Origin: Marinomonas sp. IMCC 4694
GTDB lineage: Bacteria; Pseudomonadota; Gammaproteobacteria; Pseudomonadales; Marinomonadaceae
DNA length: 64,000 bases
Assembly: GCF_008122525.1 (NCBI RefSeq)
Contig: NZ_VSRV01000001.1
Location: 620,001-684,000 of the forward strand
Direction of reading: 5' to 3'
The position numbers and the translations under genes were made by a program. The notes under the pieces are model-generated. The model saw only the letters and a program-made list of their open reading frames with translations, did not search any database and was not told the origin of the DNA. Shown here piece by piece: positions 1 through 9,088 of this stretch; within the stretch, counting starts at the first letter, position 1; every line of letters starts with the position of its first letter.

Positions 1-1
1 T

Positions 2-985
2 GATGCTATTTGTGGTTGGGTGGCTTCATTAGGCTACAAAGGCGTTCAGGTTCCCACTTGGGACAAGCGTTTAATGGATTTAGAGCGAGCGGCTCACAGT
101 CAAGCCTATTGCGACGAGTTGATCGCCACAGCGGCTCGGCATGGCGTGGTGATTTCAGAGTTATCGACCCATTTGCAAGGGCAATTAGTCGCCGTGCACC
201 CCGCTTACGATGCCGCATTTGATGGCTTCGCTGATCCCTCTGTTCGCGGCAATCCGGATGCCCGTCAGGCTTGGGCGGTGGCGCAATTGTTGCTCGCGGC
301 GAGCGCATCGAAGCGTCTGGGGCTCACGGCCCACGCGACCTTTTCCGGGGCATTAGCCTGGCCGTATTTCTACCCTTGGCCCCAGCGCCCAGCGGGGTTG
401 GTCGAAGAAGCGTTTGCTGAGCTTGGACGACGTTGGTTGCCGATTTTAGACGCATTCGACGAGGCGGGAGTGGATCTGTGTTATGAGATTCACCCAGGAG
501 AAGATCTGCACGATGGGGTGTCTTTTGAGCGTTTTCTAAGGGAAGTTAATCAACACCCTCGTGCCAATATTCTGTACGACCCAAGTCATTTTGTCCTGCA
601 ACATTTGGATTATCTGGCGTTTATTGACCATTACCATGAGCGTATCAAGATGTTTCATGTGAAAGACGCGGAATTGACTTTAAACGGTAAGTGCGGCGTG
701 TACGGTGGTTTTGAAAGCTGGGAGGATCGTCCAGGTCGTTTTCGATCGATTGGCGATGGACAAGTTAATTTTAAGAATATCTTCTCTAAGTTAACCAAGT
801 ACAATTTTACCGGTTGGGCGGTGTTGGAATGGGAGTGCTGCCTTAAACACCCCGAAGACGGCGCTGTAGAAGGAGCGCGTCATATTAACGATTTTATTAT
901 TCGTGTGACAGATCGAGCGTTTGATGACTTTGCGGATTCAGGTATAGATCAGGCGGCGAATCGTTCCATGTTAGGTTTGAAGTGA
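2..985 (+). CDS. Sugar phosphate isomerase/epimerase family protein (5' partial)
   Basis: The reading frame is open to the left edge of the window, so the true start lies upstream; 327 codons are visible. It is a TIM-barrel protein of the xylose-isomerase-like / AP-endonuclease-2 superfamily. Expected metal-ligand segments are visible: CYEIHPGEDL (Glu and His), LYDPSHF, and HVKDAEL, with a late WAVLEWE strand carrying the last acidic ligand. Enzymes of this type isomerise or epimerise keto-sugars in the cytoplasm; the exact substrate cannot be read from sequence. It ends 9 nt before the Gfo/Idh oxidoreductase gene. Pairing of such a TIM barrel with a Gfo/Idh enzyme is typical of oxidative sugar, inositol or keto-glucoside catabolism, which fits the beta-glucosidase downstream. 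Family call is firm, substrate unknown. Confidence 0.85.
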   Translation, partial: DAICGWVASLGYKGVQVPTWDKRLMDLERAAHSQAYCDELIATAARHGVVISELSTHLQGQLVAVHPAYDAAFDGFADPSVRGNPDARQAWAVAQLLLAASASKRLGLTAHATFSGALAWPYFYPWPQRPAGLVEEAFAELGRRWLPILDAFDEAGVDLCYEIHPGEDLHDGVSFERFLREVNQHPRANILYDPSHFVLQHLDYLAFIDHYHERIKMFHVKDAELTLNGKCGVYGGFESWEDRPGRFRSIGDGQVNFKNIFSKLTKYNFTGWAVLEWECCLKHPEDGAVEGARHINDFIIRVTDRAFDDFADSGIDQAANRSMLGLK

Positions 986-994
986 GGATCAAAG

Positions 995-2152
995 ATGAGC
1001 ATACAGAGGGCGCCCCTTCGTTGGGGCATGATCGGTGGTGGGGAAGGGGCTTTTATCGGTGAGGTGCATCGCTTTGCCGCGCGTCTTGATAACCAATATC
1101 AGCTAGTAGCCGGCGCGCTGTCAACCGATCCGGAGCGTAATAAGCGTTCTGCGCAGGCTCTGGGTTTATCGCGTAGTTATGATTGTTTTTATGCTATGGC
1201 GAGTGCAGAAAGTGCGCTTGAAGACGGGGTTCAGGTGGTGTCTATCGTTACGCCGAACTTTCTTCATGCGCCGGTTGCCAAAGCCTTTTTAGAAAAAGGC
1301 ATTCATGTGATTTGTGACAAACCGATGACGGCCACCTTAACCGAAGCGCTTGAGTTACGAGCGATTGCACAGGGGAGTAAGGCGGCGTTTTTATTGACGC
1401 ACAATTATTCCGCTTACCCACTGATTCGCGAAGCACAAGCCATGGTGGCAAACGCCGAACTTGGACAACTGCGTTCGGTGCAGGTGCGTTACGCACAAGA
1501 CTGGTTGACCCTGCCGTTAGAGCAAGAAGGCAATAAGCAAGCTGCATGGCGCACCGACAAAAGTCAATCTGGACTTGGAGGCAGTCTTGGGGATATTGGG
1601 ACCCATGCCTATCAATTGGCGACTTTTATCATGGGCTCACAAGCGAATGCGGTATTAGCGGATCTTTCGGCTTGGGGGCAAGGCCGTGAATTAGACGACG
1701 AGGCCAATGTTCTACTGCGCTTTGATAATGGTGTCAAAGGCCATTTGTGGGCGTCGCAAGTCGCCCCTGGCAATGAAAATAATTTAGCCATTGAGCTTTA
1801 TGGCGACAAAGCCAGCCTTCGCTGGTGTCAAGAGCAGCCAAATCAGTTGGAATTTACGCGTTTTGGGGAACCAACACAGCGCCTAACTCGTGGTAGTGGC
1901 TATTTATCTTCGGCTGCTCAATCCGTGACGCGCATTCCCGCAGGGCATCCCGAGGGGTATCTTGAGGCTTTTGCAACCCTTTATAACGCATTTTCTCGTC
2001 AGTTAGACAGCGCCACTGAGCAGACCTTGCCCTCTGTGGATGATGGTGTGCAAGGATTGGCTTTTATTACCGCGGCGGTTCGTTCCCATGAACAGGGCAA
2101 TGTGTGGGTTTCATTGCAATCGGTGATAGAGCAAGAGTCCCTTGCGCTATAG
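995..2152 (+). CDS. Gfo/Idh/MocA family NAD(P)-dependent oxidoreductase
   Basis: The 385-residue protein has an N-terminal Rossmann fold (GMIGGGEGAFIGEVHR, residues about 11-26) and the family's EKGIHVICDKPMT segment (about residues 100-113), whose EKP/DKP lysine is catalytic. The C-terminal half is the alpha/beta substrate domain with GGSLGDIGTHAYQLA, supplying the conserved Asp and His. Members oxidise a sugar or cyclitol hydroxyl with NAD(P). A GAGG ribosome site lies before the ATG. It follows the TIM-barrel isomerase closely and precedes the GH3 gene by 88 nt, so the three may form one catabolic unit. Substrate not assignable. Confidence 0.88.
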   Translation: MSIQRAPLRWGMIGGGEGAFIGEVHRFAARLDNQYQLVAGALSTDPERNKRSAQALGLSRSYDCFYAMASAESALEDGVQVVSIVTPNFLHAPVAKAFLEKGIHVICDKPMTATLTEALELRAIAQGSKAAFLLTHNYSAYPLIREAQAMVANAELGQLRSVQVRYAQDWLTLPLEQEGNKQAAWRTDKSQSGLGGSLGDIGTHAYQLATFIMGSQANAVLADLSAWGQGRELDDEANVLLRFDNGVKGHLWASQVAPGNENNLAIELYGDKASLRWCQEQPNQLEFTRFGEPTQRLTRGSGYLSSAAQSVTRIPAGHPEGYLEAFATLYNAFSRQLDSATEQTLPSVDDGVQGLAFITAAVRSHEQGNVWVSLQSVIEQESLAL

Positions 2153-2240
2153 TTTGGCGATCGCACAGCGTTTCAGTGCAGCATATTTAGAATCAACCGT
2201 TTTATAGTGACACAATATAAATAGATTCAGCAGGTAACGT

Positions 2241-4688
2241 ATGAGTAACATGAATATAGAAGACATGATAAAAAACATGACATTGAGCGAAAAAGTCGCG
2301 CTGCTGTCCGGTCAGGATTTTTGGTCAATAGGTGCTCTTGAGCGTCTCGGGTTAGGCGAACTGCGCATGACAGATGGCCCGAATGGCGCTCGCGGCGCAG
2401 GGTCTCTGGTAGGCGGTGTGAAGTCGGCGTGTTTTCCTTGTGGCATTGCATTAGGTGCCACGTGGAACCCAAGTTTATTAAAAGAAATAGGCAGTGCGAT
2501 TGCCGATGAAGTTAAATCAAAAGGCGCCCATGTCTCATTAGCTCCTACGGTTAATCTCCATCGAACTACCCGAAATGGCCGTAACTTTGAGTGTTATTCA
2601 GAAGACGCGGTTTTAACGGCGGAATTGGCGGTACCCTATATTCAAGGGCTACAAGAAAAACGCATTTCCGCCACGATCAAGCATTTTGTCGGCAACGAAA
2701 GCGAAATTGAACGTACGTCGATGAGCTCTGAAATAGACGAGAAAACCCTGCGTGAACATCACTTATACCCATTTGAAATGGCGGTGAAAAAAGCCGGAAC
2801 CTGGGGGGTAATGTCGTCCTATAATCGTTTGAATGGCACCTATACAGCTGAAAATAGTTGGTTATTAAACACTGTGCTGCGTGACCAGTGGCAGTACGAT
2901 GGCATTGTTATGTCGGATTGGTTTGGCTCTAAAACCACCGCGCCGACGGTGAATGCGGGCCTCAACTTAGAAATGCCAGGGCCAACTCGAGACCGAGGAG
3001 ACAAGCTCATTGCGGCGGTAAATGCGGGCGAGGTGTCTCAAGAGCAGATCGATGCCCTTGTAACAGGCGTATTAACCTTGATGGAACGAACCGGCGTGTT
3101 GCACAATCCTACGCCACGCCACGAAGTGGCCGATAATCGCCCTGAACATCGCGCCCTGATTCGCAGAGCGGGTGCAGAAGGCACTGTGCTGCTTAAAAAT
3201 ACAGGTATTTTGCCGTTAGCACGTTCGCAGTCTATCGCTGTGATGGGGGCGAACGCAAAAACCGCTCAAATCATGGGTGGCGGCTCCGCTCAGCTTAATC
3301 CACATTATCGCGTGTCGCCCTACGATGGGTTGGTCAATGCCCTTGGTGAGGCGCACATCCGCTATGCTTTGGGCAGTCAAAATCGCCGTTTTGAACCTTT
3401 AATTAAAGAGGGTGATTTTACGGTGGAATACTTTGCCAATCGCGATTTAGCCGGTGAGGCGGTTTATACCGAATCCTTGACGGAGTTGCAGGTGTTTTTG
3501 TTGGAAAACATTGCTGCCGGCAAGGTCGATGGTGCCCATTTTTCATTGCGTATAAGCGGCTCTGTGACGGTGGATGACACCGCAACCTATTTCTTGGGTG
3601 GATTTTGTGCTGGTTGGATGAAGGTTCATGTGAATGGTAAGGAAACCCTAAATCTATGGGGTGAGCAGTGGCAAAAAGGCTCAACTTTTTTTGAAGAAGG
3701 CTGTAACGAGAAAACGGCCGCGATTGAATTAAATGCAGGTCAAACCATCGATATCGTGGTGGAGTTCGCGGTAAAACCGTCAGACAATTTAACCTTGTCA
3801 GGTTTGCATGTAGGCTTAGGGATACACACCACAGACGCTGACATTGAACAAGCGGTAGCGCTGGCAAAACAGGCGGATGTAGCGGTGTTGTGTGTCGGTC
3901 GAAATGGCGAATGGGACACCGAAGGCAGCGATCTTCCTCACATGAATTTGCCCGATAGACAGGATGAATTGGTTGCTGCCGTTGCCGCAGTGAATCCTAA
4001 TACCGTGGTGGTGTTGCAAACAGGTGGTCCGATTGCCATGCCGTGGTTACCGAATGTGGCGGCAGTGATGCAGGCCTGGTATCCGGGTCAAGAAGTGGGC
4101 AATGCCATTGCCGATGTGCTTTTAGGCGACGTCGACCCTTCTGGTCGTCTGCCGCAAACCTTTCCTGTGAATGAATCCAACGTGCCGTTTTTGGATGGTA
4201 ACGCTGACACTTACCCAGGTGAAAAGGGCAAGGTGGTGTATCGTGAAGCAGACCTATTTGGCTACCGTTATTACGATCATGCTAATGTAGCGCCATTATT
4301 TGAATTTGGGTATGGTCTGAGTTACGCGGCGTTTGCGCTTAATGATGTTGAAGTCCGTGAGCAAGATGGCGTGACGCAATGTTGTTTCACCCTTCACAAT
4401 ACCAGTGATCGCGATGGTGTGTGCGTGCCCCAGCTTTACGTTACCGTTCCCAGTGCAAGGCAAGGCACCAAGGCTTTACGTCAATTTGGCAAGTACGCCT
4501 TAGCGGCGGGTGAATCGCGTCGAGTCGCTTTGGCATTAACTGAGCGTGACTTTGCGGTGTATGATTTGGATAAATCCGCATGGCGAGTAGACGCAGGTGA
4601 GTATTTACTTACGTTAGGGCTTTCATCTCGTCAGTCTCTGAACACACTGTCGGTTGAGCGTGAACACACTGTCTTACTGCCAGTTTAA
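2241..4688 (+). CDS. Glycoside hydrolase family 3 beta-glucosidase with PA14 domain
   Basis: The 815-residue protein has the GH3 layout. An N-terminal (alpha/beta)8 domain carries the nucleophile Asp in VMSDWFGS (about residue 225). An alpha/beta sandwich follows, with a probable acid/base Glu in GEWDTEGSDLPHMNLP (about residue 559). A PA14-type carbohydrate-binding insert lies at about residues 390-530, and there is a C-terminal fibronectin-III-like domain. No signal peptide is visible, so it probably acts in the cytoplasm on imported glucosides. The PA14 insertion is known in beta-glucosidases where it limits substrate length. A hairpin terminator follows the stop codon. Confidence 0.9.
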   Translation: MSNMNIEDMIKNMTLSEKVALLSGQDFWSIGALERLGLGELRMTDGPNGARGAGSLVGGVKSACFPCGIALGATWNPSLLKEIGSAIADEVKSKGAHVSLAPTVNLHRTTRNGRNFECYSEDAVLTAELAVPYIQGLQEKRISATIKHFVGNESEIERTSMSSEIDEKTLREHHLYPFEMAVKKAGTWGVMSSYNRLNGTYTAENSWLLNTVLRDQWQYDGIVMSDWFGSKTTAPTVNAGLNLEMPGPTRDRGDKLIAAVNAGEVSQEQIDALVTGVLTLMERTGVLHNPTPRHEVADNRPEHRALIRRAGAEGTVLLKNTGILPLARSQSIAVMGANAKTAQIMGGGSAQLNPHYRVSPYDGLVNALGEAHIRYALGSQNRRFEPLIKEGDFTVEYFANRDLAGEAVYTESLTELQVFLLENIAAGKVDGAHFSLRISGSVTVDDTATYFLGGFCAGWMKVHVNGKETLNLWGEQWQKGSTFFEEGCNEKTAAIELNAGQTIDIVVEFAVKPSDNLTLSGLHVGLGIHTTDADIEQAVALAKQADVAVLCVGRNGEWDTEGSDLPHMNLPDRQDELVAAVAAVNPNTVVVLQTGGPIAMPWLPNVAAVMQAWYPGQEVGNAIADVLLGDVDPSGRLPQTFPVNESNVPFLDGNADTYPGEKGKVVYREADLFGYRYYDHANVAPLFEFGYGLSYAAFALNDVEVREQDGVTQCCFTLHNTSDRDGVCVPQLYVTVPSARQGTKALRQFGKYALAAGESRRVALALTERDFAVYDLDKSAWRVDAGEYLLTLGLSSRQSLNTLSVEREHTVLLPV

Positions 4689-4712
4689 ACAGAGCGCTTA
4701 TTTGTTACCTTT

Positions 4713-4743
4713 GTCGCCACGCTTTATGTGGCGACGTTTTTTT
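4713..4743 (+). terminator. Rho-independent terminator after GH3 gene
   Basis: An 8-bp perfect stem (GTCGCCAC / GTGGCGAC) with a 7-nt loop is followed by a run of seven T residues. It lies 24 nt after the GH3 stop and ends just before the ribosome site of the MFS gene, so that gene either depends on readthrough or has its own promoter. Confidence 0.85.
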
Positions 4744-4756
4744 ATAAGAGGCCCTT

Positions 4757-5941
4757 ATGAATACACAGAAAACCAAGTCGAGTCGTTTAGATACCAAAAA
4801 CAGGGTGCTCACCTCTCAACGTTTGTTTTTTCTCGCATTGTGTGCGGGTTTATCAGTAGCCAATTTATATTATTCTCAGCCATTGTTGGCGGACATTGCA
4901 CGCTCATTTGAGACGGATTTGAATGTGGGGTTGGTGAGCACGGCAACGCAGATCGGCTACGCCTTAGGTATTGTAATATTACTGCCTCTGGGAGACTTGG
5001 TTGATCGTCGTCGTCTAATAATGGTGCTGTCGCTGACATTGAGCATGGCGATGTTGCTATGCAGTGTTGTGATGTCGATTGATGCCTTGATTATGTCGTC
5101 TTTTTTCGTTGGTTTTGGGGCAATTTCTGGGCAGATCCTGGTGCCGTTAGCGGCAGATTTAAGTCACCAAGAAAAGCGTGGTCACGCTATTGGGACTGTG
5201 TTTAGCGGTATTTTGTCGGGTATATTATTGGCGCGAACGGTGAGCGGCACGGTGGGCGAAGTATTTGGCTGGCGTGCCATGTTTGTATTCGCCAGTTTTA
5301 TCGCGCTGACATTGGCGGTGATCGTGTATTTCACTTTGCCAGTACTGCAGGCGAAAAGTCAGCAAAAATACAGTCACTTATTTATGTCGATGGGCACATT
5401 GTTGCGCCAGCATAGTGCGCTACGAATGGCTTGTTTTACGCAAGCCTTGTTGTTTGCAGTATTCAGCGGTTTTTGGAGCGTGTTGTCTCTGGTGTTGGCT
5501 GAACCGCCGTTTGAATATGGATCGGCCATGGCGGGAGCATTCGGTTTCATCGGAGCCGTTGGCGTACTGGGTGCCAATATAAGTGGTCGTTTTATTGATA
5601 AAATTGGCGCTCGACGCGTGTTGTTGTGCGGTCTATTGTGTTGTGTGATCGCCTACGGCGTGTTTGCCGCTCAGCTCTCATTAGTGGCGTTAATTGTGGG
5701 TATTATTGTGCTTGATTTTGGCCTTGCTATCGCGAATGTGGCCAATCAATCGACTATTTTAACATTAGACGAAACGGCCCGAAGCCGGATTAATACGCTT
5801 TACGTCACCAGTATTTTCACCGGTGGGGCAATAGGTTCTGCCGTTGCCAGTTTTGCTTGGTTTCACGGAGGTTGGGGCTCTGTTTCTGTGTTTGGATTGT
5901 TTCTTTCTGGAAGCGCCCTGTTGCTGCACATTAGAAAATAG
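4757..5941 (+). CDS. MFS transporter
   Basis: The 394-residue protein has about 12 hydrophobic segments. The N-terminal signature NLYYSQPLLADIA is typical of a drug/metabolite-exporter subgroup of the major facilitator superfamily. The loop 2-3 motif GDLVDRRRLI matches the MFS motif A (GxLaDrxGrrR). The AGAGG ribosome site directly follows the GH3 terminator. It could export a sugar or an inhibitor from the neighbouring catabolic block, but the substrate is unknown. It converges on the ribitol operon. Confidence 0.85.
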   Translation: MNTQKTKSSRLDTKNRVLTSQRLFFLALCAGLSVANLYYSQPLLADIARSFETDLNVGLVSTATQIGYALGIVILLPLGDLVDRRRLIMVLSLTLSMAMLLCSVVMSIDALIMSSFFVGFGAISGQILVPLAADLSHQEKRGHAIGTVFSGILSGILLARTVSGTVGEVFGWRAMFVFASFIALTLAVIVYFTLPVLQAKSQQKYSHLFMSMGTLLRQHSALRMACFTQALLFAVFSGFWSVLSLVLAEPPFEYGSAMAGAFGFIGAVGVLGANISGRFIDKIGARRVLLCGLLCCVIAYGVFAAQLSLVALIVGIIVLDFGLAIANVANQSTILTLDETARSRINTLYVTSIFTGGAIGSAVASFAWFHGGWGSVSVFGLFLSGSALLLHIRK

Positions 5942-5975
5942 GGTGAAGGTCTCGTTGTCATGGTAAAGAGGGCAT

Positions 5976-6680
5976 TTACCTTACCGCCTTAATGATTTTG
6001 GCTACGTCTTCGTAGCTGTCTACGACCCAGTTTGCCCCTGCATCAATCAGCTTTTGAGTGTGATTTGGGTGTTTTGCGTGGGCTCCAGCCGTCAGTCCAA
6101 TGCATAACATTCCCGCTTGTCGAGCCGCTTGAATGCCCGCTGGGCTGTCTTCGATCACGAGCGCGCTGTCCGCCGAGCATCCCATTGTGTGTGCCGCAAG
6201 TAAGAATAGATCTGGGGCGGGCTTTCCATTTTTCACCATGGTGGATGAAAATACCTTACCAGCAAAGTGGGCTTGCAGCTGAGTCGCATCGAGACTTACG
6301 TTGATGCGTTCTGGGTGAGAAGATGACGCGACACAGAAGGGCAGAGTGAGGGACTTGATAAAGTCCGCGACCCCTTGGATAGGTTGAAGTGCTTGGTAAA
6401 AGCGCGCAAATAACGCCACATTCATGGCATCAAGAGCCACTTGAGTAAGCGCCACACCTTGTGATGCAAACAGCTCCTCCTTGGCTGATTTCATGCTGCG
6501 ACCCTGAAATTGTGCAATCACTTCGTCTTTTGTTAGTTTTCCCCCTTCCGCAAGGATTAAACGGTGCAAAGCATCAATGGACAGCACTTCGCTGTCCACT
6601 AATACGCCATCACAATCGAAGATAATTAATGCCAATGAGGCGAGCCGTTTCGCCTCTGAATGTTCTGTTTGATGCAACAC
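5976..6680 (-). CDS. HAD-superfamily phosphatase/mutase
   Basis: The 234-residue protein carries HAD motif I in IFDCDGVLVDSE near the N-terminus, motif II in VASSSH, the conserved lysine in KNGKPAPDLF, and motif III/IV in VIEDSPAGIQAA. The alpha-helical cap places it in the beta-phosphoglucomutase-like subfamily (YniC/GPH type). It starts with GTG, 2 nt after the kinase stop and preceded by GGGAG, so it is translated as the last gene of the ribitol operon. A role in dephosphorylating a pentitol or pentulose phosphate by-product is inferred from position only. Confidence 0.85.
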   Translation of the reverse strand: MLHQTEHSEAKRLASLALIIFDCDGVLVDSEVLSIDALHRLILAEGGKLTKDEVIAQFQGRSMKSAKEELFASQGVALTQVALDAMNVALFARFYQALQPIQGVADFIKSLTLPFCVASSSHPERINVSLDATQLQAHFAGKVFSSTMVKNGKPAPDLFLLAAHTMGCSADSALVIEDSPAGIQAARQAGMLCIGLTAGAHAKHPNHTQKLIDAGANWVVDSYEDVAKIIKAVR

Positions 6681-6682
6681 GT

Positions 6683-8320
6683 TTATAACTCCCTTGCCAA
6701 GGTTTGTAGTTTGGTAAAGGCAAGAAAGCGCGCCTCGTGCCGTTGTGTAATGATAGCGGAGGGTGAGGGTAAATAACGACCCCCAAATGAAGACATCGCC
6801 TGCATAGCGTGTTCTAAACCTTCATAGTCCCCCGAGGCCACCGCCGCCAGCATGGCCGTACCTAATAAAACGGGCTCTTCTGCCGTGGGAGCGACCACTT
6901 CCTTGCCGGTCGCGTCGGCGATAAGTTGTCGTATTAGGGGGTCTTGCCCCGCTCCTCCGCTGATCACCACTCGTTGTATAAAGAGACCTTTTTCGGCTTG
7001 TGCTTCAATGATTTGTCGTAAGCCGTAGGCGATACCGCAAAGGCCTGCCACGTACAAGCTAACTAGGCTGTCTAAGGATTTATCCATCGTCAAACCTGCC
7101 ATAATAGCGCGGGCGTTAGGGTCAGCAAAGGGCGCTCTATTGCCTAAAAACTCAGGCACGAGGTGCACGTTTTGGGCGAGATGCACCGCGTCACTCAGGT
7201 TGCTAAGTTGTTTTTTGGTGTGTTGGGATAACCAAACGGTTAATGGGATGCCTGCGTCGTGTGCCAATAGGGTTGCTTGTGCGGACGCTGGGTGCATTAA
7301 CACTAAATGGTCTATGGCAGCGCCTGCAGCGGATTGCCCTGCTTCGTTCAGCCACATACCAGGTATCATGGCAGCAAAGTACGGCCCCCAAATACCGGGC
7401 ACAGTCACCGGATTGGTTGAGGTGGTTAGTGTGCAGGCCGACGTGCCAAAAACATAAGCCAAGCCGTCTTCCGGGGCTGAGGTACCCGCTTGTGTTAAGG
7501 CTCCCACTGACCCAACACCGCCTGCATGAGCATCAATTAAGCCAGCGGCAACGGCGGTTCCAGGGTGGAGTCCGAGTTCTTCGGCCGCAGTGACGGTTAA
7601 ACCTTGCCCTAAGGCGGTACCCGGAGCGACAACGTGGGTGCCAATTTTTGCACAGTGATCATCGACTAAATCGGCCAAACCAATCGACTCAAAGTAAGAC
7701 GCGTCCCAGCGTTTTTCATGCGCCAAATAGGTCCATTTGCACACTAGTGTGCAAATGGAGCGAGCGTCAGAGTTCGAGGCGCGAAAGGTGAGATAATCCG
7801 TCAAATCAAAAAAATGACGGGCGCTATGGTAGGTGTCAGGTAAATGCGTTTTTAACCAGAGCAGTTTGGGAGTTTCCATTTCTGGTGAAATACGGTTACC
7901 AACGTAGTGTAAAACTGGGTGTTCAAGGTCGTTGATCAGACGAGCTTGCTCTGTGGCTCGCTGATCCATCCAGACGATCACATTACGATCAGCAATACCG
8001 TGTTCTCCAACAGGCAGTGGACGCTGGTTGTCCCCTAATACAACCAGCGAACAGGTCGCATCAAACGACAAGCCAACGATAGCGTCTACTGGCAAATTCG
8101 AGGCCGCGACGACGCTTTTAACACAGGCACAAACCGCCTGCCATATGTTGTCCGAAGACTGTTCATAGCGTGCATCGCTGTCTTGGTAAGTAATAATGGC
8201 TTGCTTGGCAAGATGCAGCTGGCGGCCTTGCAGGTCGAATAAACCCGCGCGAGCACTGCCAGTACCAACGTCAACGCCCACCACGTAACGAGCGGCAGCG
8301 TCATGAATGCGCTTACTCAT
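6683..8320 (-). CDS. FGGY-family pentulose kinase, probable D-ribulokinase
   Basis: The 545-residue cytoplasmic sugar kinase has an N-terminal phosphate-binding loop VGVDVGTGSARAGLFD, a central IVWMDQRA segment, and a C-terminal FGGY signature region (VISGGAGQDPLIRQLIAD). The length fits the pentulose kinase branch. It lies directly downstream of a gene strongly resembling ribitol 2-dehydrogenase, which makes D-ribulose, so phosphorylation of D-ribulose to D-ribulose 5-phosphate is the likely reaction. The start chosen is the ATG preceded by AGAGAGG at 8 nt. An ATG six codons further upstream, overlapping the dehydrogenase stop as ATGA, is an alternative. Confidence 0.85.
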   Translation of the reverse strand: MSKRIHDAAARYVVGVDVGTGSARAGLFDLQGRQLHLAKQAIITYQDSDARYEQSSDNIWQAVCACVKSVVAASNLPVDAIVGLSFDATCSLVVLGDNQRPLPVGEHGIADRNVIVWMDQRATEQARLINDLEHPVLHYVGNRISPEMETPKLLWLKTHLPDTYHSARHFFDLTDYLTFRASNSDARSICTLVCKWTYLAHEKRWDASYFESIGLADLVDDHCAKIGTHVVAPGTALGQGLTVTAAEELGLHPGTAVAAGLIDAHAGGVGSVGALTQAGTSAPEDGLAYVFGTSACTLTTSTNPVTVPGIWGPYFAAMIPGMWLNEAGQSAAGAAIDHLVLMHPASAQATLLAHDAGIPLTVWLSQHTKKQLSNLSDAVHLAQNVHLVPEFLGNRAPFADPNARAIMAGLTMDKSLDSLVSLYVAGLCGIAYGLRQIIEAQAEKGLFIQRVVISGGAGQDPLIRQLIADATGKEVVAPTAEEPVLLGTAMLAAVASGDYEGLEHAMQAMSSFGGRYLPSPSAIITQRHEARFLAFTKLQTLAREL

Positions 8321-8334
8321 TCTTTCATCCTCTC

Positions 8335-9066
8335 TCATAGATCCACGCTGTTGGGTAAAATAACCAGATCACGAATGGTGACATTAGCGGGTCGTGTCAG
8401 CATGAAAACCACAGAGTCCGCCACCACTTCTGGCTGCATTAAACTGCCACTTGATAAGGCTTCCTCCATTTTGGCGGCCGGCCAATCGTCTAATAATGCC
8501 GTTACCACAGGGCCAGGCGCCACGGCACCGACTCGAATAGAATGAACACTTAACTGACGGCGCAACGTATGGACAAATGCCTGAATCGCGTGTTTGGATG
8601 CCGTGTAGATTGGTTCCCATACCACGGGAACCAATCCCGCAATAGAGCTGGTGACGATAATGTCACCGCTTTTTTGAGCCATCATGTGCGGCAGCACCGC
8701 ATGCACAGACCGAAATACCGAATTGATGTTTAAGTTCAGCATACGGTCCCATTCGTTTGGGTTGCCTTCGGCAAACACGCCGCCGACATAACCACCGGCA
8801 TTGGCGTGAAAGGCGTGAAGGCGTCCGTCGGTAAGTGCCAGAATGCGTGCTAGGAGTGCATCCACTTCGTCTGCTTTTAGCAAGTCCATCACCAAGGGAA
8901 TGGCTTTGCTGCCCAATTCTCTACAGACTTTTTCCAGCGCACTGGCAGAGCGGTCAATTAGCACTACGTCGGCTCCTTCAGCAATAAACGCCTTAGTGCA
9001 GGCTAAGCCGATGCCCGACGCCGCCCCTGTGATCGCGATGACTTTGCCTTGTAAATTCGTGTTCAT
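8335..9066 (-). CDS. rbtD: Ribitol 2-dehydrogenase (SDR family)
   Basis: The 243-residue short-chain dehydrogenase has the cofactor motif TGAASGIG (residues about 12-19), the NAG segment FHANAGGYVGG, and the catalytic YTASK. Stretches such as GPVVTALLDDWPAAKM and the C-terminus VILPNSVDL match, from memory, the Klebsiella ribitol 2-dehydrogenase over nearly the whole length. It should oxidise ribitol to D-ribulose with NAD. The start chosen is the ATG preceded by AAGGAG; a longer frame upstream lacks such a site. It sits between the ABC permease and the pentulose kinase, completing a ribitol uptake-oxidation-phosphorylation route. Alignment to characterised RbtD would confirm. Confidence 0.82.
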   Translation of the reverse strand: MNTNLQGKVIAITGAASGIGLACTKAFIAEGADVVLIDRSASALEKVCRELGSKAIPLVMDLLKADEVDALLARILALTDGRLHAFHANAGGYVGGVFAEGNPNEWDRMLNLNINSVFRSVHAVLPHMMAQKSGDIIVTSSIAGLVPVVWEPIYTASKHAIQAFVHTLRRQLSVHSIRVGAVAPGPVVTALLDDWPAAKMEEALSSGSLMQPEVVADSVVFMLTRPANVTIRDLVILPNSVDL

Positions 9067-9088
9067 AAAATACTCCTTAACGACCACG